In this document: positions 1 to 5,820 of the stretch, piece by piece | Position numbering within the stretch: position 1 is the first letter of the stretch | How the letters are laid out: every line of letters begins with the position of its first letter | NCBI GenBank assembly: GCA_030523385.1 | Contig: JAUNIV010000171.1 | Span: 1-5,924, forward strand | Length of the DNA stretch: 5,924 bases | DNA from: Bacteroidales bacterium | Lineage (GTDB): Bacteria; Bacteroidota; Bacteroidia; Bacteroidales; Bacteroidaceae | Reading direction: 5' to 3' | Made by a program: the position numbers and the translations under genes | The notes under the pieces: generated by a model | What the model saw: the letters and a program-made list of their open reading frames with translations, nothing else | Told to the model about the DNA's origin: nothing | The model's database searches: none

Positions 1-277
1 TCTTGAATTGGGCGATAGTCATGTCATCCCTATTTACCTGCATGGCTATAAGAATATGCTCGAACTCTGTTACTTTCTTTTGGATTTCCTCATTGATAAC
101 AACGGCACGCGGATGATTAACCACCATTCCATTCTCCCATTGGCCGAGGGTGACGTTATGTCCTGAATGAAAATAACAGCGTTCTCTTTGTAGGCAAACT
201 ACGATTTCAATGGCTCCTGCCACTGTTGATGTGGCTTTTTTCTTCCGGTTGAAGAATAATCTGACATACTTACTCAT
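1..277 (-). CDS. Tyrosine recombinase/integrase, N-terminal fragment (runs off left edge)
   Basis: The first 92 codons of a site-specific integrase are present, and the rest lies beyond the left edge. The start is ATG at 277-275, giving MSKYVRLFFNRKKKAT. No Shine-Dalgarno sequence is visible. Residues about 1-65 match the Arm DNA-binding domain found at the front of Bacteroidetes phage- and ICE-type integrases: a basic beta strand (VRLFFNRKKK), then YFHSGHNVTLGQW and a short linker. Residues 66-92 (INEEIQKKVTEFEHIL...) resemble the helical start of the SAM-like core-binding domain. The catalytic R-H-R-Y domain is not in the window, so activity cannot be judged. The gene lies just downstream of, and on the same strand as, a complete tRNA-Lys gene, which suggests it belongs to an element integrated at that tRNA. 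The element could be a prophage, an ICE or a mobilizable island; the fragment does not say which. The family call rests on recognising the Arm domain pattern. Confidence 0.82.
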   Translation of the reverse strand, partial: MSKYVRLFFNRKKKATSTVAGAIEIVVCLQRERCYFHSGHNVTLGQWENGMVVNHPRAVVINEEIQKKVTEFEHILIAMQVNRDDMTIAQFK

Positions 278-280
278 AAT

Positions 281-323
281 GGTAACACATTTGTGAGATT
301 GGTAACACAGCTACGGTAACACA
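281..323. repeat. Three direct GGTAACACA boxes in the integrase leader
   Basis: The 9-mer GGTAACACA occurs at 281-289, 301-309 and 315-323, all in the same orientation. A fourth 8-mer copy lies inverted at 386-393 (GTGTTACC on the plus strand). Start-to-start spacings are 20 and 14 bp. The first box lies three bases upstream of the integrase start codon. Short repeats next to an integrase gene and inside the element end are typical of arm-type sites bound by the integrase N-terminal domain. They could also be an operator for integrase expression. The function is inferred. Confidence 0.6.
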
Positions 324-402
324 AAAACCGTCCAAAAGGGGCTTTTTACGTCCAAGTGTGTCGCTTTTTCTCGTTTTTTTTGATGGTGTTACCACCTTAT
401 AT

Positions 403-446
403 ACTGCCTCAAAAGAATGGATAACTGATTGAGCATCAGAGGCAGT
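403..446. repeat. Inverted repeat ACTGCCTC/GAGGCAGT with nested small hairpin
   Basis: A perfect 8-bp inverted repeat (403-410 and 439-446) encloses 28 bases. Inside, CTGAT (425-429) and ATCAG (435-439) can form a second small hairpin that shares base 439 with the outer arm, so the two structures compete. It sits between the tRNA terminator and the integrase boxes. It may be a recombinase or accessory-factor site or an RNA structure in the integrase leader. The sequence alone does not decide, and no T-run marks it as a terminator. Confidence 0.4.
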
Positions 447-458
447 GAATGGTTTTGA

Positions 459-488
459 AAAGAAAAGGTCTTCATTGCTGAAGACCTT
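459..488 (-). terminator. Rho-independent terminator downstream of tRNA-Lys
   Basis: Read on the minus strand, AAGGTCTTC (488-480), a 6-base loop and GAAGACCTT (473-465) form a perfect 9-bp stem, followed by the T-rich tail TTCTTT. The hairpin begins only 3 bases after the encoded CCA of the tRNA. It would end the tRNA transcript and insulate the integrase gene from tRNA promoter read-through. If an element is integrated here, this hairpin is either part of the duplicated core or was brought in by the element. Confidence 0.72.
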
Positions 489-491
489 CTT

Positions 492-535
492 TGGTGATCC
501 GCTTGGGGCTCGAACCCAAGACCCCAACATTAAAA
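492..535. other. Candidate attachment site (tRNA 3' half)
   Basis: Integrases encoded next to a tRNA gene commonly recombine within its 3' half (anticodon loop to CCA), leaving a restored tRNA at one border and a direct repeat of the 3' end at the other. Here the integrase reads away from the tRNA 3' end, so this border would be the integrase-proximal att site. The second copy would lie left of the window, so neither the core length nor the exact boundary can be seen. The site is inferred from gene order only. Confidence 0.35.
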
Positions 536-567
536 GTGTTGTGCTCTACCTGCTGAGCTAGCGAATC
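492..567 (-). tRNA. tRNA-Lys, anticodon TTT
   Basis: The minus strand folds into a full 76-nt cloverleaf with encoded CCA. The acceptor stem is GATTCGC/GCGGATC with one T-G wobble. The D stem is GCTC/GAGC with loop AGCAGGTA. The anticodon stem is CAACA/TGTTG with loop CTTTTAA, so the anticodon is TTT and reads AAA/AAG lysine codons. The variable loop is GGGTC and the T stem is TTGGG/CCCAA with loop TTCGAGC. The discriminator base is A. No mismatch disrupts the fold, so the tRNA should be functional. If the left side is an integrated element, recombination has preserved the gene's 3' end. Confidence 0.97.
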
Positions 568-603
568 AATCCTTTTCTTTTGCTATTCTTCCGAATTGCG
601 AGT

Positions 604-636
604 GCAAAGGTATATGTTTTTCTTTAAACGTGCAAG
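604..636 (-). promoter_or_regulatory. Bacteroides-type promoter of tRNA-Lys
   Basis: On the minus strand the -7 element TACCTTTGC (612-604) matches the Bacteroides TAnnTTTG consensus. A TTG (635-633) lies 20 bases upstream as the -33 element. The tRNA 5' end is 36 bases downstream of the -7 element, leaving a short leader to be removed by RNase P. The promoter sits directly after the stop codon of the upstream membrane-protein gene (659). No terminator is visible between them, so read-through from the tdk operon could also reach the tRNA. Confidence 0.72.
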
Positions 637-658
637 CATATTACCTATTTTTTTTGAT

Positions 659-1795
659 TTATTTTTCTATAGCATTTTCTTTATCCTGATTATCAACACA
701 TTCCAATCCATCGGAAAATTCTTTTTCTTTGATCCTGATATAGCGTCGGTAATAAGAAAGCATCAAACTGGTACAAGGCAAAGCAATAATCATTCCCACA
801 ATTCCCATCAAAGCCCCCCAAATAGACAGAGACAGCAGAATAATGGCCGGATTCAATCCTGTGATTTTCCCCATTACCTTAGGAACAATAAATCCATCTT
901 GAATTACCTGCACAATGCAAAACACCAGAAAAGCACAGAACAATATCCACCAAAAGTTATCGCCGGTATCGGCTGCTTTCAGCAATGCCAACAAGATGGT
1001 GGGAATAATAGCGATCAACTGTAGATAAGGCACCAGATTCAACAATCCGATAAACAAGCCAAATCCGATAGCCAACGGGAAATCAATAATCAAAAAACCT
1101 GCACTAAACAGAATGCCTACACAAAGAGCTACAAGTGCCTGTCCACGAAAATACCTGTTCATACCTTCTTCCACATCCGTAATAATGCGTACCGTCATTT
1201 CACGGTGTTTGGCCGGAACCAAATTGACCCATCCTTGCGAAATAGTCTCATAGTCCAATAATATAAAAAAGGTATAGAGCAGAATAATGAACGAAGCAAA
1301 TATGCTCACCACAATATTGACAGACTGAGTGAGCAGCGTCCACACCTGCGGAAGTATATTGCGAAGAGTCTGCGTAAGGTGTTCTTGATCAAGCGACTCT
1401 TGCAACTTGAACATATCTATATGTTCTTTGATGAAATTAGCTACAGTGCCCGGTATGGCTGCCTGTTTAGTTCCTTCTATGAAATATTCGGTAAGCAGCA
1501 GTTTCAGCTTGCTGAACTCCTCGATAATAGGAGGAACCAGTCCGACCAATGCCAATGTTATGACGCATAGCCATACCAGCATAACGGCAAGAATGGCAAC
1601 CACACGGCTCTTTAAGCGCAACCTGTACTGAAAGAAAGTGACCATCGGATAAATGAGATAGGCAATGAGCCATGCCACAAAGAAGGGAAGCAGTACCCCA
1701 CTGAGCCGATTGACCAAGTACAACATACCGACTATGACAGCCCCCGTCAGGATGCCACGGATAAAACTGTCGAAAGTTATTTTCTTCTGCCACAT
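659..1795 (-). CDS. AI-2E/PerM family transmembrane transporter
   Basis: This 378-residue integral membrane protein belongs to the AI-2E transporter (UPF0118/PerM) family. Members have been linked to autoinducer-2 export or to Na+/H+ antiport, so the substrate here is unknown. Hydrophobic segments lie at about 11-29, 33-54, 64-90, 157-181, 216-236, 238-256, 258-274, 281-300 and 313-349, with a soluble, partly helical stretch (91-156) between the third and fourth, as usual for the family. Recognisable family features are LVPPIIEEF after the third segment (86-94), FILLDYE (177-183), GFGLFIGLLNLVPYLQL (244-260), and the last helix, with SIWGALMGIVGMIIALP (324-340). The length is normal and the C-terminal 25 residues are charged and cytosolic. 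The start at 1795 lies 11 bp after the tdk stop on the same strand, so the two are probably co-transcribed. No Shine-Dalgarno sequence is visible. Family assignment is firm; function is not. Confidence 0.9.
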   Translation of the reverse strand: MWQKKITFDSFIRGILTGAVIVGMLYLVNRLSGVLLPFFVAWLIAYLIYPMVTFFQYRLRLKSRVVAILAVMLVWLCVITLALVGLVPPIIEEFSKLKLLLTEYFIEGTKQAAIPGTVANFIKEHIDMFKLQESLDQEHLTQTLRNILPQVWTLLTQSVNIVVSIFASFIILLYTFFILLDYETISQGWVNLVPAKHREMTVRIITDVEEGMNRYFRGQALVALCVGILFSAGFLIIDFPLAIGFGLFIGLLNLVPYLQLIAIIPTILLALLKAADTGDNFWWILFCAFLVFCIVQVIQDGFIVPKVMGKITGLNPAIILLSLSIWGALMGIVGMIIALPCTSLMLSYYRRYIRIKEKEFSDGLECVDNQDKENAIEK

Positions 1796-1806
1796 AAGCT
1801 TGCGTT

Positions 1807-2406
1807 TTAATGTTCTTCCTTTTCCTCACCCAATGCCTGTATATAGCATTCACGACACAAAGGCTCGTAATCGTCCTTCTCGCCCAGCAATACACGTTTC
1901 TCGCTTTTAGTAATCCGATGGGAGGCATAAGCCAAATTACCACACTTTACACAAATGGCATGCACTTTTGTCACTTCATCGGCTATGGCACAAAGAGCAG
2001 GTATCGGTCCGAACGGCACACGCTTGAAATCCATGTCCAGCCCGGCAACGATGACGCGCTTGCCACTATCGGCCAAGGCATTGCATACGCCTACCAATCC
2101 GTCATCAAAAAATTGGGCCTCATCTATCCCCACCACATCCTTATCCGATGACAACAACAAGATACTGGCAGACGATTCAATGGGAGTAGAAGCAATGGAA
2201 TTGCTATCGTGCGATACCACCTGTTGCTCCGAATAGCGTGTATCCAATGCCGGCTTGAATATCTCTACTTCCTGCTGGGCGAACTTAGCCCTCTTCAACC
2301 GGCGAATCAATTCCTCCGTTTTGCCCGAAAACATGGAGCCACATATCACCTCTATCCTCCCCCTCCGGTGCGTTTCCTGTATGTGATCTTCTGAAAAAAC
2401 TACCAT
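1807..2406 (-). CDS. tdk: Thymidine kinase
   Basis: This is a cytosolic type II thymidine kinase of 199 residues, which phosphorylates thymidine to dTMP with ATP in pyrimidine salvage. The P-loop is GSMFSGKT (23-30). The DEAQFF motif (95-100) carries the presumed catalytic Glu96. A glycine-rich stretch, VIVAGLDMDFK (118-128), follows. Four cysteines (C152, C155, C184, C187) form the usual zinc-binding lasso. The frame stays open to an ATG at 2526, but the start at 2406 is preferred: MVVFSEDHIQET matches the known Bacteroides N-terminus as I remember it, and the extra residues would cross the promoter. All key residues are present, so the enzyme should be active; active Tdk makes such strains sensitive to toxic thymidine analogues. 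It is the first gene of a likely operon with the AI-2E family protein. Confidence 0.96.
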   Translation of the reverse strand: MVVFSEDHIQETHRRGRIEVICGSMFSGKTEELIRRLKRAKFAQQEVEIFKPALDTRYSEQQVVSHDSNSIASTPIESSASILLLSSDKDVVGIDEAQFFDDGLVGVCNALADSGKRVIVAGLDMDFKRVPFGPIPALCAIADEVTKVHAICVKCGNLAYASHRITKSEKRVLLGEKDDYEPLCRECYIQALGEEKEEH

Positions 2407-2437
2407 AATCCATATTAATAAAGGTTCGACATCGAGT

Positions 2438-2465
2438 GCAAATGTACTATTTTGTACCTCAACAA
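2438..2465 (-). promoter_or_regulatory. Promoter of tdk (clear -7, weak -33)
   Basis: The minus strand carries TACATTTGC (2446-2438), a full match to the Bacteroides -7 consensus TAnnTTTG, 31 bases upstream of the tdk ATG. The nearest TTTTG (ending at 2463) is 16 bases upstream rather than the usual 19-21, so the -33 element is weak or misplaced. The spacer contains two GTAC sites 6 bases apart (2444-2457), overlapping the -7 element. Confidence 0.6.
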
Positions 2466-2485
2466 AAGGCATAATCTGCGGGAAA

Positions 2486-2497
2486 TTTATTAATAAA
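2486..2497. repeat. 12-bp palindrome TTTATTAATAAA in divergent intergenic region
   Basis: A perfect 12-bp AT-only palindrome lies between the tdk and rsmI promoters. A partial relative, ATTAATAAA, occurs at 2414-2422. It could be an operator for a regulator acting on either side, but AT-rich palindromes arise easily by chance in Bacteroides intergenic DNA. Confidence 0.3.
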
Positions 2498-2572
2498 AGA
2501 TATAATGTTAAACCAATGTGCAACATCTGTTAAATAATGAATCCAATTCGGCCGATGCATTTTTTTTCTTTC

Positions 2573-2599
2573 TACATTTGCCTATATATAAATTAAGGA
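2573..2599 (+). promoter_or_regulatory. -7 promoter element and RBS of rsmI
   Basis: TACATTTGC at 2573-2581 matches TAnnTTTG and is identical to the tdk -7 box on the other strand. No good TTG is seen about 20 bases upstream; TTCGG at 2547-2551 is the closest. AAGGA at 2595-2599 lies 9 bases before the rsmI ATG (2609), a better Shine-Dalgarno than most genes here have. The leader would be only about 20 nt, and this fixes the rsmI start. Confidence 0.6.
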
Positions 2600-2608
2600 A
2601 TATCGTAT

Positions 2609-3301
2609 ATGGGAAAACTGTATGTTGTACCTACTCCGGTAGGAAACCTGGAAGACATGACTTTCCGTGCCATACGTGTACTGAAAGAAGCCGATCTGAT
2701 ATTGGCCGAAGACACACGCACTTCGGGAATTCTTCTGAAACACTACGAAATAAAGAACGCCATGCAGTCTCACCACAAATTCAATGAGCATAAAACGGTG
2801 GAAAGCATCGTAAACCGTATCAAAGCAGGCGAAACAGTAGCACTGATATCCGATGCCGGCACACCGGGCATCTCCGATCCGGGCTTTCTGATTGTACGCG
2901 AATGCGTGAAAAACGATATAGAAGTGCAATGTCTTCCGGGTGCCACGGCTTTCGTTCCGGCACTGGTTTCATCCGGATTGCCCGACGAACGTTTCTGCTT
3001 CGAAGGCTTCTTGCCACAGAAGAAAGGCAGAATGACACGTCTGAAAGCCTTGCAGGAAGAAAAACGGACGATGATATTCTATGAATCTCCTTATCGTCTG
3101 GTGAAGACCCTCACACAGTTTGTCGAATATTTCGGTGCCGAAAGGCCTGTTTCCGTTTGCCGCGAAATATCAAAGATACACGAGGAAAGTGTAAGAGGAA
3201 CATTAACAGATGTTATAACGCACTTCACCGTGAACGAACCGAAGGGGGAAATTGTTATAATTGTAGGAGGAAAAGAGGATAGAAAGAACGAACAAATCTA
3301 A
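2609..3301 (+). CDS. rsmI: 16S rRNA (cytidine(1402)-2'-O)-methyltransferase
   Basis: RsmI transfers a methyl group from S-adenosylmethionine to the 2'-O of C1402 in 16S rRNA at the ribosomal P site, tuning decoding fidelity. The protein is a tetrapyrrole-methylase-fold enzyme of 230 residues. Family motifs in order are PTPVGNLEDMTFRA (8-21), AEDTRTSG (33-40), LISDAGTPGISDPG (79-92), LPGATA (109-114), FEGFLP (131-136) and FYESPYRL (about 154-161). The SAM-binding loops are intact. It ends soon after a GEIVIIVGG strand, so it lacks the roughly 50-residue C-terminal extension of the 286-residue E. coli enzyme; such short forms are common in Bacteroidetes as far as I know. The start is set by the Shine-Dalgarno at 2595-2599. 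The next gene starts 13 bp after the stop, so a shared transcript is likely. RsmI and tdk are divergently transcribed. Confidence 0.95.
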   Translation: MGKLYVVPTPVGNLEDMTFRAIRVLKEADLILAEDTRTSGILLKHYEIKNAMQSHHKFNEHKTVESIVNRIKAGETVALISDAGTPGISDPGFLIVRECVKNDIEVQCLPGATAFVPALVSSGLPDERFCFEGFLPQKKGRMTRLKALQEEKRTMIFYESPYRLVKTLTQFVEYFGAERPVSVCREISKIHEESVRGTLTDVITHFTVNEPKGEIVIIVGGKEDRKNEQI

Positions 3302-3314
3302 AAACATAAAGCAA

Positions 3315-4163
3315 ATGAAAAAGACTGTATTTTTATCACTGTTGTCTGCCGCTCTGTTGAGTTCATGTGGCAATGGAGCACAGAATGAAGCCTTGAAGGC
3401 TCAGAATGACTCTTTGATGGTGGTGCTGTCAAACAGAAACACAGAATTGGATGAAATCATGGGTGCATTCAATGAAGTGCAGGAAGGTTTCCGTCAAATC
3501 AACGAGGCCGAGAATCGCGTAGATCTGCAAAGTGGTTCCATACGCGAGAATAGCGCAGATAAAATAAAGGACGACATCCGTTTTATCAGCGAAAAGCTGC
3601 AATCCAATCGCGAGCAGATTGCCAAACTGGAAAAACAGTTGCAAAACAGCCAGTATAATTCCGCCCAACTGAAAAAAGCCATTGCCAATCTGACGAAGGA
3701 GTTGGAAGCCAGACAGCAACAAATAGAGACATTGCAAGCTGAATTGGCTTCAAAGAATATCCGCATAGCCGAATTGGATGAAGCCGTAGCAGGGCTGAAC
3801 CAAAACGTAAGTGACCTTACTGCCGAAAACGAAGCTAAATCGGCAACGGTAGCCAGTCAAGACAAAGCACTGAACACAGCATGGTTTGTATTTGGTACCA
3901 AATCTGAACTGAAGGAACAGAAGATTCTTGAGAAAGGCGACGTACTGAAGAGTGCAGATTTCAACAAAGACTATTTCACGCAGATAGATATCCGCACCGA
4001 CAAAGAAATCAAATTGTACTCCAAGCGTGCCGAACTGCTGACAACCCATCCGGCAGGTTCATACGAATTGGCCAAAGACACTAAAGGACAACTGACCCTG
4101 AAAATCACTAACCCGACCGATTTCTGGAGCGTCTCACGCTATTTGGTTATTCAGGTAAAATAA
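3315..4163 (+). CDS. Coiled-coil lipoprotein, Cbp1-like (collagen-binding adhesin family)
   Basis: This 282-residue lipoprotein starts with a type II signal peptide: KK, a hydrophobic core (VFLSLLSAALL) and lipobox LSSC with Cys18 as the lipidated residue and only cysteine. Residues about 22-188 are almost wholly helical, rich in Q, E, K, N and A, with heptad-like spacing of L/I, for example IAKLEKQLQNSQY and LTKELEARQQQIETLQAEL, so a long coiled coil is expected. Residues 189-282 (from AWFVFGTKSEL to SRYLVIQVK) look like a compact beta-rich domain. Overall it resembles the B. fragilis Cbp1 collagen-binding glycoprotein family; this is from memory and moderately sure. One Bacteroides O-glycosylation sequon, Asp-Ser-Leu, occurs at 32-34. 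After Cys18 there is no acidic surface-export signal, so a periplasm-facing anchor is also possible. It follows rsmI by 13 bp and is closed by a strong terminator. Confidence 0.75.
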   Translation: MKKTVFLSLLSAALLSSCGNGAQNEALKAQNDSLMVVLSNRNTELDEIMGAFNEVQEGFRQINEAENRVDLQSGSIRENSADKIKDDIRFISEKLQSNREQIAKLEKQLQNSQYNSAQLKKAIANLTKELEARQQQIETLQAELASKNIRIAELDEAVAGLNQNVSDLTAENEAKSATVASQDKALNTAWFVFGTKSELKEQKILEKGDVLKSADFNKDYFTQIDIRTDKEIKLYSKRAELLTTHPAGSYELAKDTKGQLTLKITNPTDFWSVSRYLVIQVK

Positions 4164-4186
4164 TAAATTCAAAACAAAAAAGTCAC

Positions 4187-4238
4187 AACATAAAATCGCC
4201 CGATTTATCTGTCCTTGATAAATCGGGCGTTTTATGTT
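4187..4238. terminator. Bidirectional terminator between convergent genes
   Basis: A perfect 13-bp stem (CGCCCGATTTATC at 4197-4209, GATAAATCGGGCG at 4217-4229, 7-base loop) is extended, past one bulged T at 4196, by nine more A/T-rich pairs (4187-4195 with 4230-4238). On the plus strand the GC stem is followed by TTTTATGTTTT; on the minus strand by ATTTTATGTTG and later T-runs. It can therefore end both the rsmI-lipoprotein transcript and the convergent susC-susD transcript. Confidence 0.9.
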
Positions 4239-4293
4239 TTATAATTAATTCTATTTTTTAAGAACCATCATAGGAAATCTCATTCCACTTCTT

Positions 4294-5790
4294 TTAGTAA
4301 CCCGGATTTTGTTCTTGTTTCAAATTCGGATTGACATTTGTTTCATCTACCGGAATAGGGAGAATACAGCGGAAATATGTTCTGTCAAACTTAGTGGATT
4401 CTTGAATCAGAGAATAATGGTAACCCTTGTCCGTATCATTTGTGTACCGTACAATAGTTTCATTATTTCTCATAGCATCGAAGAAACGCTGTCCTTCGCC
4501 TACAAATTCTTTTCTTCTTTCCAGCATGATACGTTCTACTGTCGCTTCGCTTTCACTGACTGCTGTTGCCTCAGGATTGGCACGCAAAACAATCTTGTTC
4601 AGGTATTCGGCAGCTTTTGCACTATTGCCTGTCTTGGCAGCAGCCTCAGCAGCAATCAGATAGACTTCAGACAAACGCATAATCGGAAGGCTGTTCAAAC
4701 GCATTTCACCACTTGCGGGATCAGCCGGGAATTTGTTCACAAAGATTTTGGCATCGCCATATTCGCTTTGTAGATTTTTGTCCATAGTAGCAGGAATCAA
4801 TATGCCATTTCTTACATCATCCGGGTCCTGTTCCATCAAATCTAAAAAAGATCGGGTTGCGATTAGGTCAGCATATCCATTTTCATGCATCAAATATGCA
4901 ATACCTTCACGATCCGTCCAGTCGTCACTGCTTTTATTTACGAGCTCAAACAACATTTCCTTTCTTCCCGAATCAGTAGTGGCCCAACCATCTACATACT
5001 CTTCATTTGTCCATAATTCATAAGGTGAATTCTTGATGACATCCTCGGCAATAGCCAATGCTTCTGAATTAGCACCTTTATAAAGGTTTACTCTTGCTTG
5101 CAAACCTTTGGCAAACCAAACATTGACATAACCGTAATTTTTACTTTCTGAAAGTCCACCTGTAGCCAAGGCATCAGACAGGTCCTTCAACACCTGTTCA
5201 TAAACTTCGGCGACTGTATTTCTGGAAGGAAGCGCATTCATCTCTAATGGAGTTGTAACAATAGGTACTCCTTTTGAAGCTCCATTATCCATGGTATACG
5301 GATTGGCATAAAGGCGGCATAGGTCAAAGTGTACCAAAGCTCTGATTGTAAGAGCTTCCGCTTTCATGCTCTCCAACTGCTCTTCTGTTGCATCCTCTAT
5401 TTTATTTTGTTCGATAGCTTCCAACAGTCTGTTGGCGCGACGAATCACGTTATAGGGAATAGTCCACATGTCGGGAGCATTATCTGCTGTATATCGCATT
5501 TCGTAGCAAGTGGATGAGCGCATACCTTGTGCTCTGGCTTGCATATCATCCCCACGCACATCTCCATAATAAAACATTCTGGCACCATAGTAGCTTACCC
5601 GGCTCGAACTTCCTTGCAATCCATCATATATACCGGTCAGTGCCACTGTGGCCGCTTTATAAGTTGTAATGGCATCATCCGCAGGCACAGAATCGCTTGG
5701 AACGGTATTCAGCCAGTCATTTCCACACGATGCAAAAACAAACATCGACAAGGAGAATGCTATTGATTTATAAATTTGTTTTGTTTTCAT
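4294..5790 (-). CDS. SusD/RagB-like outer-membrane nutrient-binding lipoprotein
   Basis: This 498-residue SusD-family lipoprotein forms the lid of a SusC TonB-dependent channel and captures a glycan or peptide ligand at the cell surface. The signal peptide ends in the lipobox FASC with Cys22, followed by GNDWLNTVPSDSV, a common start for mature SusD proteins. Family features in order are the helix LTIRALVHFDLCRLYANPYT (147-166), NVWFAKGLQARVNLYKG (223-239), the block LPIMRLSEVYLIAAEAA (368-384), RRKEFVGEGQRFFDAMR (425-441) and the C-terminal LPIPVDETNVNPNL...QNPGY (477-498). The length is typical. The upstream partner gene ends 30 bp before this start, and the gap is A-rich (AAAAAAAAG), a usual Bacteroides translation signal. 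The substrate cannot be read from the sequence. No gene follows before the terminator. Confidence 0.95.
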   Translation of the reverse strand: MKTKQIYKSIAFSLSMFVFASCGNDWLNTVPSDSVPADDAITTYKAATVALTGIYDGLQGSSSRVSYYGARMFYYGDVRGDDMQARAQGMRSSTCYEMRYTADNAPDMWTIPYNVIRRANRLLEAIEQNKIEDATEEQLESMKAEALTIRALVHFDLCRLYANPYTMDNGASKGVPIVTTPLEMNALPSRNTVAEVYEQVLKDLSDALATGGLSESKNYGYVNVWFAKGLQARVNLYKGANSEALAIAEDVIKNSPYELWTNEEYVDGWATTDSGRKEMLFELVNKSSDDWTDREGIAYLMHENGYADLIATRSFLDLMEQDPDDVRNGILIPATMDKNLQSEYGDAKIFVNKFPADPASGEMRLNSLPIMRLSEVYLIAAEAAAKTGNSAKAAEYLNKIVLRANPEATAVSESEATVERIMLERRKEFVGEGQRFFDAMRNNETIVRYTNDTDKGYHYSLIQESTKFDRTYFRCILPIPVDETNVNPNLKQEQNPGY

Positions 5791-5820
5791 TTTTACTTTT
5801 CTTTTTTTTATTGAAAGCTA

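Noticed and set aside
278..491. A CRISPR array suggested by the repeated GGTAACAC boxes
   Set aside because: The repeats are only 8-9 bp with unequal spacings of 20 and 14 bp, and one copy is inverted. CRISPR repeats are longer and regularly spaced.
270..530. An 86-codon open frame on the minus strand across the tRNA 3' half and integrase leader (MLGSWVRAPSGSPKK...)
   Set aside because: Its first 13 residues are the translated tRNA 3' half, a common false gene at tRNA loci. It then crosses the terminator and all the repeat boxes and overlaps the integrase start, and no known domain is seen.
596..1024. A 142-codon plus-strand open frame opposite the AI-2E family gene
   Set aside because: It is antisense to a well-supported membrane-protein gene, with low-complexity H/Q/N-rich translation and no family resemblance.
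2407..2526. An N-terminal extension of thymidine kinase by 40 residues to an upstream ATG
   Set aside because: The extension covers the -7 promoter box and does not look like Tdk sequence. The start at 2406 gives the normal family length.
3429..3737. Minus-strand open frames opposite the coiled-coil lipoprotein gene
   Set aside because: They are antisense shadows; the cysteine- and leucine-rich composition comes from the complement of the Q/E/K-rich coiled coil.
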